Part shown: positions 37,974 through 47,261 of the stretch, piece after piece
Layout: each line of letters starts with the position of its first letter
Position numbering within the stretch: position 1 is the stretch's first letter
From: Shewanella pealeana ATCC 700345
GTDB lineage: Bacteria > Pseudomonadota > Gammaproteobacteria > Enterobacterales > Shewanellaceae
Length of the DNA: 64,000 nucleotides
NCBI RefSeq assembly: GCF_000018285.1
Contig: NC_009901.1
Location: 557,001 to 621,000, forward strand
Direction of reading: 5' to 3'
Position numbers and translations under genes: made by a program
Notes under the pieces: model-generated
Seen by the model: the letters and a program-made list of their open reading frames with translations, nothing else
What the model was told of the DNA's origin: nothing
The model's database searches: none

Positions 37974-38921
37974 ATGGACGGTAATATTGAATTTACAATG
38001 GGCCTGTCACAAGGCATCGCTTGGCCTTGGCCGATTGCGGTTTACCTGTTCTTTGCTGGTATCTCTGGTGGTGCATTAGCGGTTGCGCTGTTCATTCGTT
38101 TCTACAAAAAACAAACTGAAAACACCCCTTTCTTAAAGGCGGCGTCTTTAGTTTCTTTAGTGACGATTGCACTGGGTATGTTGTGTCTAGTTATCGACTT
38201 GACTAACCCGCTGTTCTTCTGGCGAATCTTGGTGTTCTACAACCTAAACTCTGTAATGTCTGTGGGTGTTCTTGTCCTAAATGCATACATTCCTTTGGTA
38301 GCGTTGGTGACACTGTTCGCGTTTGAAGAAGAGATTAAGGCATGTAAGCCACTGCATTTCTTGTTGCCTGTTATCGACAAGTTACGCGTTATTCGTGCGC
38401 CATCTGAAAAGCTAGTACTGGTACTTGCTATGTCAGTGTGTGCCTATACCGGCTTCTTGATCTCAGCCTTGATCCGTTTCCCAATTATCAATACCTCAGT
38501 ATTGCCTGCGCTATTTGTTGCGTCAGGTCTTTCTGCCGGTGCTGCCGCTGCAAAAATGGTTGCAGTATCAGTATTTAAAGAAGACCTACACAGCAAAGAC
38601 ATGCACACATTACATGCCATTGAGTGGCCAGTAATGGCTGCCGAAGCTCTGTTCTTATTCATGATCATCATGTCTCTAGCAACAGGTAATGCAGGCGCAC
38701 AAAGTGCATTCGCAGCTTTCCATAGCGGCGTATGGGCAAATGTGTTCTGGATTGGTGTAGTGGGTACCGGTTTTGTTGGTCCACTACTGCTTAACTTCGC
38801 CACAGGTAAAGCCTTCAGCCATTCGGCTAAAGCGTTTTTCATGTCAGGCATGTGTGCGGTTGTTGGCATGATGTGCCTGCGTTTATTCATCATTTACGCA
38901 GGCCAGTTAAATGCCATCTAG
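37974..38921 (+). CDS. sirD: SirD, NrfD-like quinol dehydrogenase membrane subunit
   Basis: A 315-residue inner-membrane protein with about eight to nine helices, beginning with the NrfD hallmark WPWPIAVYLFFAGISGGALAVALFIRF and followed by FFWRILVFYNLNSVMSVGVLVLNAYIP. It oxidises menaquinol and feeds SirC. The ATG follows the sirC stop by 2 bases, so the two are coupled. Confidence 0.93.
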   Translation: MDGNIEFTMGLSQGIAWPWPIAVYLFFAGISGGALAVALFIRFYKKQTENTPFLKAASLVSLVTIALGMLCLVIDLTNPLFFWRILVFYNLNSVMSVGVLVLNAYIPLVALVTLFAFEEEIKACKPLHFLLPVIDKLRVIRAPSEKLVLVLAMSVCAYTGFLISALIRFPIINTSVLPALFVASGLSAGAAAAKMVAVSVFKEDLHSKDMHTLHAIEWPVMAAEALFLFMIIMSLATGNAGAQSAFAAFHSGVWANVFWIGVVGTGFVGPLLLNFATGKAFSHSAKAFFMSGMCAVVGMMCLRLFIIYAGQLNAI

Positions 38922-39271
38922 TGAGGTTTTTTGCAGTAGCGCTAACGCCCCTACGTTAGCTCTACTGTCGATTAATCTGACGTTAAATAAGTAGAGAGTC
39001 AGCGGCTCCTCACTCCCCAGACCGGTTGAGCATTAGCTTAGCGCGGGAGTGAGTGACCAAAGGCTCAATACAAATAATGTTAGCCGCAATGAGCTGAGGA
39101 AGTCGAAGCATAAGGTCTTTGAGCGCTTTCCCTATGGGCGCTTAGTGATGTATTCGCCTTTGCTCCTAAGCCATTAATTAGGCTAACTGTGAGTAAGCTA
39201 GCCCTTCGAATGTCGTCCCTGCAAGGCCGTCGAAGGGCTAGCCTGAAAGCAAGATGGATCCTGGAGATAAA
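38922..39271 (+). other. Hairpin-rich spacer between sirD and nosL
   Basis: Three perfect or near-perfect inverted repeats occur in 330 bases: 38935-38966 (GCTAACG with CGTTAGC, extended by AGTAG/CTACT), 39009-39053 (CTCACTCCC with GGGAGTGAG) and 39197-39242 (13-bp arms around 20 bases). None has a T run. They could control read-through into or stability of the nos part. Confidence 0.75.
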
Positions 39272-39760
39272 ATGAAAAAGCTAATCTGTTTGTTATTCCT
39301 AATACCTTTGCTCAGCGCTTGCGGCGACAGTAGCGCCGATACCAAGCAATACACGGCCGAGGCCATTAATGAGCATGACCGTTGCCACTTGTGCGGCATG
39401 ATGATCACCAAGTATCCAGGCCCTAAAGGCCAAGTTCATCTTAAAGGGCAAACTGTCGTACCTAAATTCTGCTCGACTCGCGATATGTTTAACTTCGCGC
39501 TGCAAGCAGAAAACAAGCGTCAGATTGAAGCGTTATTTGTCCACGATGTTGCAGCGACAGACTGGGAGCAGCCAAAAGACGCAGCCTTCACCGAGGCAAC
39601 TCAAGCATGGTACGTCTACGGCACCATTAAAAAGGCCGTAATGGGACCTGCGGTGGCCAGTTTTAAGAACCAAGAAGATGCAGTTAAGTTTGCCCAAGAG
39701 TTTGGCGGCGCCGTTCTACCTTATGAAAAGATTGATATCGCCCTGTTAGCTGGTGAGTAA
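39272..39760 (+). CDS. nosL: NosL-like copper chaperone lipoprotein
   Basis: A 162-residue lipoprotein (lipobox LLSAC, Cys17) with the NosL signature CHLCGMMITKYPGPKGQV (Cys38, Cys41). NosL binds Cu(I) and delivers it to nitrous oxide reductase; no nosZ is present here, so the target is probably the copper of SirA. The ATG at 39272 has GGAG upstream. Downstream genes complete a NosDFY exporter. Confidence 0.93.
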   Translation: MKKLICLLFLIPLLSACGDSSADTKQYTAEAINEHDRCHLCGMMITKYPGPKGQVHLKGQTVVPKFCSTRDMFNFALQAENKRQIEALFVHDVAATDWEQPKDAAFTEATQAWYVYGTIKKAVMGPAVASFKNQEDAVKFAQEFGGAVLPYEKIDIALLAGE

Positions 39761-39829
39761 TGGCTCATTGCCATTACGAATAAATTAAGTCCGGTAAGTG
39801 ATTGCCTGTGATGATGACTTACCAATCTA

Positions 39830-41170
39830 ATGAATCTATTTATGAAAAATGCCACCTCTGCTCAAGTGCTACCACTATTATGCAAGGCAGCAAAACAAGT
39901 CTGCCTTAGCGCTTGTCTCTCTCTACTCTTAAGCCCTGTTAGTCTAGCGGCTACTTATTCGGTGGCGAGCGCTGCAAGCCTCAAGCAACAGCTGCTAGAC
40001 GCCATCGCCGGTGACACCATAGTGTTAAGCGCTGGCGAATATAGTGGTCATTTTGAGATCCATCAGGCCATCACCTTAACAGGTGAGAAGGGCGCAATTA
40101 TTGATGCAGAGGGCCGTGGTAGTGCTATCACGATCTTTAGCTCAGATGTGACCATCTCAAATTTACAAATTCAGCACTGGGGCGGCGATCTTTATGAGCT
40201 CGACTCAGGCATCTTACTGCAAGACAAAGCTAACCGAGTACGTATCGAGTCCAGCCAGTTTAAAGGTGACGGCTTTGGGATCTACTCTGAAAATGCCAGC
40301 CATATTACAGTGGCGAACAATATTATCTCAGGTAACCCCGCACTTTATAAGCTCGACAGAGGCGACGGTGTATACCTCAAAGGGGTCGATGCCCCTGTGG
40401 TGCATGGTAACCAAATCTCCCATGTGAGAGACGGCGTTTATCTCGAAACCAGCACCAACAGCCTAGTGTTCGATAACCGCTTCCACTCTGCACAATACGG
40501 TATTCACTACATGTACACCAAGCATGACGAGGCCTATGGTAATCGGGTGGATAGCGTCGATGGTGGCTACGCCATCATGAGCTCTGAGTCTGTTAATCTG
40601 CATCAAAATCAGGCATCTAACACTATCGACTTTGGCGTGCTGCTCAACATCAGTAACCACTGCATCGTCAGTAATAACCGCTTATCTCAGGCCCATAACC
40701 CCCAAGGTACCGCCGAGCTGGGTAACGAAGGTAAAGGCATCTTTATTTACGGTGCTCGCGACAATGAAGTGAGCCATAACTTGTTCTCAACCAGTGATAT
40801 CGGCATCTACATGGCCATGGGCGGCGAGAAGAATAAGGTTTACGGCAATCAGTTTGTTAATAACAAGACTCAGGTGAAATACGTCGGCGACTCGCTGCTT
40901 GAGTGGAGCCATCAAGGACGAGGCAATTACTGGAGTGGCCATATGGGCTGGGACAGTAATCACGACGGTATTGCCGATAAGGCATACAGACCGAACGATC
41001 ATCTCGATAAACTTTTCTGGCTCTATCCTGAGGCGCGCTTCTTAATGAATAGCCCTGTGGTGGCACTGCTGCGCTGGGTGCAAGGTCAGTTTGAGTTTGG
41101 CCCGGCAACGGGGATTGTCGATAGCTTTCCTCTACTGGGTATGAGCAATGTCGATAGGGGGCCATTTTGA
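39830..41170 (+). CDS. nosD: NosD-like periplasmic copper-handling beta-helix protein
   Basis: A 446-residue protein with a long signal region (cleavage near residue 40, before TYSV) and a right-handed parallel beta helix made of repeated NNIISG, HGNQI, VFDNRF, NEVSHNLF-type coils (about 100-360). NosD works with the NosFY transporter in making copper sites. No good ribosome site precedes 39830; an ATG 12 bases on is possible. It overlaps nosF by 4 bases. Confidence 0.92.
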   Translation: MNLFMKNATSAQVLPLLCKAAKQVCLSACLSLLLSPVSLAATYSVASAASLKQQLLDAIAGDTIVLSAGEYSGHFEIHQAITLTGEKGAIIDAEGRGSAITIFSSDVTISNLQIQHWGGDLYELDSGILLQDKANRVRIESSQFKGDGFGIYSENASHITVANNIISGNPALYKLDRGDGVYLKGVDAPVVHGNQISHVRDGVYLETSTNSLVFDNRFHSAQYGIHYMYTKHDEAYGNRVDSVDGGYAIMSSESVNLHQNQASNTIDFGVLLNISNHCIVSNNRLSQAHNPQGTAELGNEGKGIFIYGARDNEVSHNLFSTSDIGIYMAMGGEKNKVYGNQFVNNKTQVKYVGDSLLEWSHQGRGNYWSGHMGWDSNHDGIADKAYRPNDHLDKLFWLYPEARFLMNSPVVALLRWVQGQFEFGPATGIVDSFPLLGMSNVDRGPF

Positions 41171-42147
41171 TGAAAGTGGCGATGAACGCTGCAACCCAAG
41201 TGCACGGGGTTAATCATAAAAGCAGGGCTGAGAATACAATGTCACAACTCGCAATACAGCTAACCGATGTTAGCCTTAGATATAACGATTTTATCGCACT
41301 AGATAGCGTCAGCTTTGAGGTCGAAGCAGGCCATACGCTGGCGCTACTTGGTCACAACGGTGCGGGTAAGTCTAGCCTGATTAAAATCATTCTTGGGCTG
41401 ATCCCACCGACCTCAGGAACCGTGACTATTCTGGGCCAAAGCGCCCAGGAGAGTCAGGCTCATAACTGTGTACGCCTCGGTTACCTGCCTGAGGATGCCA
41501 GCTTCTATGACAAGTTAACAGGCTGTGAGGTACTCAGTTATTTTGCCGCGCTAAAAGGTATCAGCCAGCGCCGAGTCGAGACGTTGATCGAAGAGTTTGG
41601 CCTCGAATACGCCCAGCATCGCCAGCTAAAAACCTACTCAAAAGGCATGAAACAACGTCTCGGAGTCGCGCAGGCGATTTTGGCAGAGCCTAAAATTTTG
41701 CTGCTCGATGAGCCGACCGTCGGACTCGATCCACAGGCATCGCAGTTCCTATATGGCAAGATTAATCAACTTAAACAGGCAGGCTGCGCCGTGGTGATCT
41801 CGACTCACGAGCTATCTCTGGTGGAGTCTCATCTGGATCGGGCGTTGATTATGGCCAAAGGTAAGCGGGTCGCATTAGGCACCAGCAGTGAACTGAGTCG
41901 CGGCAGTACATTAAAAACCAGTATCAAGTTTACTGAGCTCAGCGAAAGAGTTAAGTCTAACGCCTTTCTCCAGCAATTTTACTGCGATGATTTACTGCAA
42001 TTTAGTGCCGCTCAAAAGCCAGAAATAGTGCAGCACCTCGTTTCTCAGTGCCAAATTTTTGATTTCGAAATCAAAGAGCCAAGGCTCGAAGACATTTATC
42101 ACGATTTAATGGGGCAGGCCTTAGGCTCCCCTGTAGGGCAGTCATAG
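41167..42147 (+). CDS. nosF: NosF-like ABC transporter ATPase
   Basis: A 326-residue ATPase with Walker A GHNGAGKSS (near 62-70), signature YSKGMKQR, Walker B ILLLDEP and the switch STHELSLVE. The first 24 residues are extra to most NosF proteins; MSQLAIQLTDVSLRY is the usual start, so the true start may be the later Met. NosF powers the NosY permease in copper-site assembly. Confidence 0.93.
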   Translation: MMKVAMNAATQVHGVNHKSRAENTMSQLAIQLTDVSLRYNDFIALDSVSFEVEAGHTLALLGHNGAGKSSLIKIILGLIPPTSGTVTILGQSAQESQAHNCVRLGYLPEDASFYDKLTGCEVLSYFAALKGISQRRVETLIEEFGLEYAQHRQLKTYSKGMKQRLGVAQAILAEPKILLLDEPTVGLDPQASQFLYGKINQLKQAGCAVVISTHELSLVESHLDRALIMAKGKRVALGTSSELSRGSTLKTSIKFTELSERVKSNAFLQQFYCDDLLQFSAAQKPEIVQHLVSQCQIFDFEIKEPRLEDIYHDLMGQALGSPVGQS

Positions 42148-42148
42148 A

Positions 42149-42994
42149 ATGTATATGAATAGACTTAAATCTCCGATTTTGATTATTGCCTATAAAGAGA
42201 TCTGCGACAGCTCACGCAATCGGTGGTTAACCTTTATGGGCAGTATATTTCTACTGCTTTCCTTAAGTGTCAGCTTCGCCGGTAGTGCAGTGACGGGCAG
42301 CCTATATTTGCCCGAGCTTAATAGCCTGATGAGTAGTCTTGCGACCATCTCTGTATTTATCATTCCGTTAGCGGCCATCTTGCTCTGTTACGATAGCTTC
42401 GTGGGTGAAGAGGAAGCGGGCACCTTGTTGTTATTACTGTCTTATCCATTGACGCGGTCGCAGATTATTTTTGGTAAGTTGCTTGGTCACATCACAGTGA
42501 TGCTAGTGGCAACCGGTTTTGCATTTGGACTGACAGCAGCCCTATTGTTGCTTGTTGGAGAGCAGTACCATAGCGGCGAATTAGTGGCGGCGTTTGCACA
42601 GTTTGTGCTGAGCAGTAATTTGCTAGCATTGACCTTTATTTTGTTGAGTTACATTGTCAGCCTTAAATGCACCGAAAAAGCCAAGGCTATCGGCTGTTTA
42701 CTGCTGCTGTGGTTTCTGTTTGTACTGATCTATGACTTGCTACTGTTAACTTTATTAGTGTCAGACTTCGCTTTTGTTAATCAGTTCCTGATTAACATTC
42801 TCATCGCCATGAGCCCGACTGATCTCTACCGCGCGATTAATCTCGTCGCGATTGAGGGAGAGGGGGCGAGTGGTAGTCTGGCTATGATAGCGACCACAGA
42901 TTGGGGACTGCCGGGAATGTACGGATTATTTATGTTGTGGATCGGCTCCTTGACGCTGATCTCGCATCGTATATTTAAGCGTAAACCGCTGTAA
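42149..42994 (+). CDS. nosY: NosY-like ABC transporter permease
   Basis: A 281-residue protein with six hydrophobic segments (about residues 28-50, 60-85, 105-130, 145-170, 180-205, 250-272) and the NosY/ABC2 loop SFVGEEEAGTLLLLLSYPLTRSQIIFGKLLG. It forms the membrane part with NosF. A terminator lies about 100 bases downstream. Confidence 0.93.
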   Translation: MYMNRLKSPILIIAYKEICDSSRNRWLTFMGSIFLLLSLSVSFAGSAVTGSLYLPELNSLMSSLATISVFIIPLAAILLCYDSFVGEEEAGTLLLLLSYPLTRSQIIFGKLLGHITVMLVATGFAFGLTAALLLLVGEQYHSGELVAAFAQFVLSSNLLALTFILLSYIVSLKCTEKAKAIGCLLLLWFLFVLIYDLLLLTLLVSDFAFVNQFLINILIAMSPTDLYRAINLVAIEGEGASGSLAMIATTDWGLPGMYGLFMLWIGSLTLISHRIFKRKPL

Positions 42995-43089
42995 GGGGGC
43001 GATTAAAATCAGCTTGATAAGTTGGAAAATAGATACCTATAAATAGGCAATATTATTAATGGCTAAATTTGTGAACACTGACGATGATT

Positions 43090-43112
43090 GGCCGCTCAAT
43101 AGCGGCCGTTTT
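43090..43112 (+). terminator. Terminator after nosY
   Basis: GGCCGCT pairs with AGCGGCC around CAAT, followed by GTTTT. It probably ends the sir-nos operon. Confidence 0.75.
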
Positions 43113-43201
43113 GAGTCGAAAATCACATTCTTCTTAAATACTTAGCTGTAGAATTTGCAGTCTATATATCAATTGCAGACAGTAAGTAGTAGAGGCCCAT
43201 T

Positions 43202-44485
43202 GTGTTAAAAATCACTCCTTATTTAGAGTTAGATACAGAAGCTAACCAGTTAGTCGATCATGTGAGTGGTAAAAAGGTTAGTCTGACCTTCTCTGAGTCT
43301 GCAGTACTACATCGCCTTTTGCTTTCTGCAAACCCCGTTTGTTCAAAAGAAGAGTTACTCAGCGCGGGTTGGCCAGACCGCGTGGTTGCCGTGACATCTT
43401 TAACCCAATGTATAAGTACCCTGCGTAAAAAGCTTGATGGCTATCGTGAGGTGCAGCTAAAGACGATTGCTCGTCGCGGTTATCAGCTACATATTTCGAC
43501 TCAATCCCATGTGAAAATGTTGGCAGTAAATGACGCCGAATCGATGCGCGCCGCGATTGTCGATGTGTCCTTGTTAGTCAAGATTTCAGGCATTGTTATT
43601 GCTTTACTACTACTGATACTTGCTTGGTATTTCAGTGATTACCATAAGATTAAGCAAAACCTATCCCGCTGGAGTGCCGACGAGCAATTTGAGCTGAAGG
43701 TTGGCGGCCTAAAGGGCGATACCCAGCTGTTGTATAAAGATAATGCCCCCCATTTACATCCGTTTATGTGGGAAAAACACCTTGAGCCAGACGATAACTT
43801 TATGACCTGTCATAAAGGTTTTAATGCATTCGCAGCCACCGATGGTGACAATTATTCAATGGCAATATGCCCAGGTACCGATGCTAAGCAATGTGCTGGT
43901 AAAGGCTTAATTAACATTACTTCGGTTGATTCAGAGCCAGCGTCTCTCAATATGCCTGAATTTGTTGAGCTGTCGACCGCGATGGAGCAACGCATCCGTT
44001 ACAATCGAGTGATGCTACCTGAAAGTACCGATACTAGTGGTGCTTTCTTAGAGCATAACTATCAAGCAGATGTGTATTTTCCGGTTAAAGGTGAGCTGCT
44101 TATTCGCGCCGATATCAATATGTCGCTGATCTATGACTCAGCAGATACTGGCGAGTTTTACTCATCGACCTGCATTACCGACCAAGACTGTTTGACTACG
44201 CCGATTAAGTACAAGGTACGTGGTAAGTTTAAGCAGTATTCAGGCAAGATAGATGAGCTAAATGTGGATGTGTTCCAGGTTAAAGTCGAACAAAAAGACT
44301 TAATTAAACCGGAGACATTGAATGACTCAGCGGTGCGTTTTTATCGCGATTTACGTAAGCGTGATATTAAAGATGAAGAGTTGTATTTTATTCGAGTTCA
44401 CCAGGATCATAAGACTGCGGTTTGGACCATTCCGCTGTTTGGCCAAGTTACGGCTTGGTACCATTATGAGAGATTCGATATTTAG
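43202..44485 (+). CDS. CadC/ToxR-like membrane-bound transcriptional regulator
   Basis: A 427-residue protein with an N-terminal OmpR-type winged helix (about 25-97; LTQCISTLRKKLDGYREVQLKTIARRGYQL), one membrane helix (about 122-145) and a long periplasmic domain (150-427) holding five cysteines (TCHK, ICPG, QCAG, TCIT, DCLT). Such proteins sense periplasmic signals and bind DNA directly. Directly after the sir-nos genes, it is a candidate sensor of sulfite, sulfide or copper, which is inference. The start is GTG, with AGAGG upstream. Confidence 0.87.
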   Translation: MLKITPYLELDTEANQLVDHVSGKKVSLTFSESAVLHRLLLSANPVCSKEELLSAGWPDRVVAVTSLTQCISTLRKKLDGYREVQLKTIARRGYQLHISTQSHVKMLAVNDAESMRAAIVDVSLLVKISGIVIALLLLILAWYFSDYHKIKQNLSRWSADEQFELKVGGLKGDTQLLYKDNAPHLHPFMWEKHLEPDDNFMTCHKGFNAFAATDGDNYSMAICPGTDAKQCAGKGLINITSVDSEPASLNMPEFVELSTAMEQRIRYNRVMLPESTDTSGAFLEHNYQADVYFPVKGELLIRADINMSLIYDSADTGEFYSSTCITDQDCLTTPIKYKVRGKFKQYSGKIDELNVDVFQVKVEQKDLIKPETLNDSAVRFYRDLRKRDIKDEELYFIRVHQDHKTAVWTIPLFGQVTAWYHYERFDI

Positions 44486-44570
44486 ATCGATATCTGGGCT
44501 CATATCGAGCTGAGCTGGTTGGTTAGACTGCGTCTAACGATTAGCATCATGGGACTGCGTCCCACTTTGG

Positions 44571-44596
44571 AAGCCCACGGTTATGTGGGCTTTTTT
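44571..44596 (+). terminator. Terminator after the CadC-like gene
   Basis: AAGCCCAC pairs with GTGGGCTT around GGTTAT, followed by T4. Confidence 0.87.
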
Positions 44597-44695
44597 GTGC
44601 CCGTAGCGTGGGCACGTTGCTTTGTGGTTTGAGCTATTAAGGCTGTGCCTGACTCGTGTTTTTCAGAGAAAGACAATCAAGCTGCGCTTGACCTT

Positions 44696-44970
44696 TAAGT
44701 TAGACTGCGTCTAACAATCAACGTCGTGGCGCTTCGCCCACACCCGAGTCAAGGGGGAAAGCGCTTGTCCCCCTTAACAAACCCTCAGCGCCCCAGACGA
44801 AGTTACATGCATTAGATACGGGCCTCATACTTATTCGAAATAGTCTAACGCTTCCGATGGGGCATCCTGCCCCGCGAAAGCTACGCCCACATCCATGTGG
44901 GCATCACGACTATTTCTTCAACGCACTTCGGCAACTTCGATGGGGAATGGGTGTTTTCTGTAGCGGCACG
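44696..44970 (+). repeat. Structured intergenic repeat, copy A
   Basis: Alignable with the reverse complement of 49141-49442. Contains TTAGAC-TGC-GTCTAA (44700-44714), GTGGCG-CTTC-GCCCAC, GGGGCA-TCC-TGCCCC (44859-44873) and GCCCACATCCATGTGGGC (44885-44902), ending in GATGGGGA and TTTTCTG. A further TTAGAC/GTCTAA hairpin sits at 44523-44537. Confidence 0.85.
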
Positions 44971-45625
44971 TGGAATTTTAATAACTTAAGAATACGTAAA
45001 TGGTGGTTTGAATTACTGTTGAGCAATTTTTTATGCGTTAAGTACATTATTAGAGATTATAGTGCTTTGATATATTGACGCTTTTAGTTACTATGAATTG
45101 GAATAGCCTAACGTTAGAGGGGGTTTTATGTTAGCCCAATTTTTGAAATGCCTCGTTCTGCGGGATGTTTGATAAGGTCAAACATCAACGAACAAGTTGA
45201 GGTTATTCTTAGAGAGTTTAGTGACGCTTTTAAGCGGTAATTGGGTCAGGCTCGATTATGCCGTGAGGCTAAACTGAAGTAGTATTAGTTGTTTGTATCA
45301 TAAGATCGAGTCTAGGACAGCAAACAGTTGGTAAGGCTAACTGGTTGAGTGACCCGCAGGCTGATACTACACCTCTCACCCTTATCATAGACCCCATCGT
45401 TAATGTCTTTTTAAAGGGAAATAAAATCCCCTCATTTTTAAATGCACTATTGAATCAATTTGATAAGAAGTGTGAATTAGTCAAACTAACAGGTACCCTA
45501 ATATTCCAGTTGGAATTACCGAGCTCTTGTTTAACAGAAAGTCGGATCCAGAGTAAGATATGTGAAAATACGGACAAAAGTTATTTCTCTTGCCCGAAAT
45601 TTGTGTGGTTATAAACTCAACTTTA

Positions 45626-46084
45626 TTAGTCAGGATTGCTAATAGCTAAATCGAATGATCTTGCAATAGGTATTCCCTTGGTTGACAGTTCTATTATCTT
45701 TGAGCGATATTTGCCAACTTCTAGGTTAGGCGGAAAACGTTCTTTATTGGCTTTCCAATATTCAAGCATAAGTGCTTTGGCGGCATTTGGTGATTTACTT
45801 TGTTGATCAAATACCGACTTTAACTCTTCTTGCGAAAAGCCTTGTTGAGAAAGATTGTTAGGGTTGTAGTCTCCTTCAGGGTCAAGTGTATGACTAAGCC
45901 CTTTATAGGCCTTTTTTTCACCATTTATATTCTTTATCAGATAGTTTGGAGAATGTCCTTCCCCTTTAATTCCGAAATAGACAGAGTCCTGCTCGTTTAG
46001 ATCAGAGTTTTCTATAACTCTCCACAGGTAGTCTAGTTGTTCAATTGTTTTTAGTGTTTCTAATGTCCAAATTATACCGCTCAT
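45626..46084 (-). CDS. Hypothetical protein, accessory region
   Basis: A 152-residue protein (MSGIIWTLETLKTIEQLDYLWRVIEN). Hydrophilic and mixed alpha/beta, with FGIKGEGHSPNYLIKNINGEKKAYKGLSH and, near the end, ALMLEYWKANKERFPPNLEVGKYRSKII. AAGG lies about 8 bases before the ATG. It follows the 119-residue gene by 52 bases on the same strand, so the two may be one operon. I do not recognise either; a toxin-antitoxin or defence role is possible but unsupported. Confidence 0.6.
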   Translation of the reverse strand: MSGIIWTLETLKTIEQLDYLWRVIENSDLNEQDSVYFGIKGEGHSPNYLIKNINGEKKAYKGLSHTLDPEGDYNPNNLSQQGFSQEELKSVFDQQSKSPNAAKALMLEYWKANKERFPPNLEVGKYRSKIIELSTKGIPIARSFDLAISNPD

Positions 46085-46136
46085 TAGTTTGCCTTATATT
46101 GATAAAAGGTAGCTGCATTGTGGTATTAAATGATTT

Positions 46137-46496
46137 TTATTTAATAGGTACATAACGTGAAGCAGTTTTAAAAACCCCACCTCGCAATACTGTCACAGAG
46201 TTTTTTTCAAGCTCGTACCCCAACTCTTTCATTACCTGTTTAGTCATACTACCTGCTAACTGTTTGAATCTGTCAAAAGTTGCTTTGTCAGCCGATTCAA
46301 CACGAAAAAATTCAAATTTTTCTCGTAAATAAGGTGATAAAGGCTCAAGTGCAGGCTTTCGCAAAAATGTTGCTGTTTCCATTCGTATTTGATTTTCTGG
46401 GGAACATAAAAAGTCCCAAAGAAGTTCAGCCTCAAAAGTTTTTGCTAGCTGAGTAAGAGCTGGTGAGGGGGTATAGTGAATGTCTAAGTTATTCAT
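46137..46496 (-). CDS. Hypothetical protein, accessory region
   Basis: A 119-residue, mainly helical protein (MNNLDIHYTPSPALTQLAKTFEAELLWDFLC) with AGAGA upstream of its ATG. The C-terminal part (VMKELGYELEKNSVTVLRGGVFKTASRYVPIK) is strand-like. It is AT-richer than the core genes, consistent with acquisition. First gene of the possible two-gene unit. Not recognised. Confidence 0.6.
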   Translation of the reverse strand: MNNLDIHYTPSPALTQLAKTFEAELLWDFLCSPENQIRMETATFLRKPALEPLSPYLREKFEFFRVESADKATFDRFKQLAGSMTKQVMKELGYELEKNSVTVLRGGVFKTASRYVPIK

Positions 46497-46733
46497 TTAA
46501 GGTCTCTTATTTTATGGTTGCCGTAACGTTGTATATATATTAGGTTTCTTTTGGTGGTGCAGTCAATAAGTATTTCAAAAAAAAGAAAGGTTTCATATGA
46601 GAAAGGTTACTTTTGGGTATAGCATAACCATAAGAGCCTAGCCAAATAAAAGCAAACCATAGACACCCATGATAAATGGCATGTTTTGTAGCCTCTTACT
46701 AAGCTTTCGTTATTGCTGAAGTAGGAGGTGGTT

Positions 46734-47135
46734 ATGCTTCTCCTTGTAAGCCTATCCCGGAAGTACACTCATTAGTTTGGAACTTTCTACTTAACAAGAA
46801 GCCCCTATTACCATTGCTGCAGCCGTGTAGTGCGGCGGGCTTTCTTGTGTGGTGATGATAAATACATAGGCAAGAGCTATGACCATAGCTGTGGATGGGG
46901 TGAGGAACAAATACTGAAGTTAACGGAGGTATTTGTGGTTGATGTCGCAGCCTGTTCGGTGACGAGTGATCATCAGCATGTGACACTTACTATTGCCCTT
47001 GAAATAGTTAATATCTGGCCAGACTGGAAATCTATTCGCGCGAAGGTAGCTAAAACATCAGGGAAGTCAGACTACATCAGCACACAGCAACGAGTGAATG
47101 CAGCTCTTAAGGAGGTGCAGCCCGCCAGGCAGTAG
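46734..47135 (+). pseudogene. Decayed REP-associated tyrosine (Y1/IS200-like) transposase, copy 1
   Basis: The old start at 46734 keeps AGGAGG, but the frame hits TAG after 13 codons. The family sequence then continues in another frame: SPYYHCCSRVVRRAFLCGDDKYIGKSYDHS, LTEVFVVDVAACSVTSDHQHVTL (an HxH-like metal pair where functional members read SNHYHV). The C-terminal part departs from the family and ends at 47135. It is preceded by a shared flank containing GCCAT-like REP palindromes. Confidence 0.82.
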
Positions 47136-47261
47136 CTTTAATGGGCAGTGAAAAACAGTATCAACCAAAAGGTATTTATCTTTCAGTTCAATTTATTCTA
47201 GTTGGCCATTAAATTTCTAGGCTGAGATGGTGCGATGGCCAACGGTGATTTTCCAACTATA

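Noticed and set aside
44857-45078. Open frame of 73 codons across structured repeat A
   Set aside because: The frame exists because of the repeat palindromes; the other repeat copies do not keep it, and changes follow the stems rather than codons.
45345-45614. Open frame of 89 codons in the accessory region
   Set aside because: It would start with TTG, shows no domain or signal, and lies in low-constraint DNA beside the structured repeat; the AAGG upstream could be chance.
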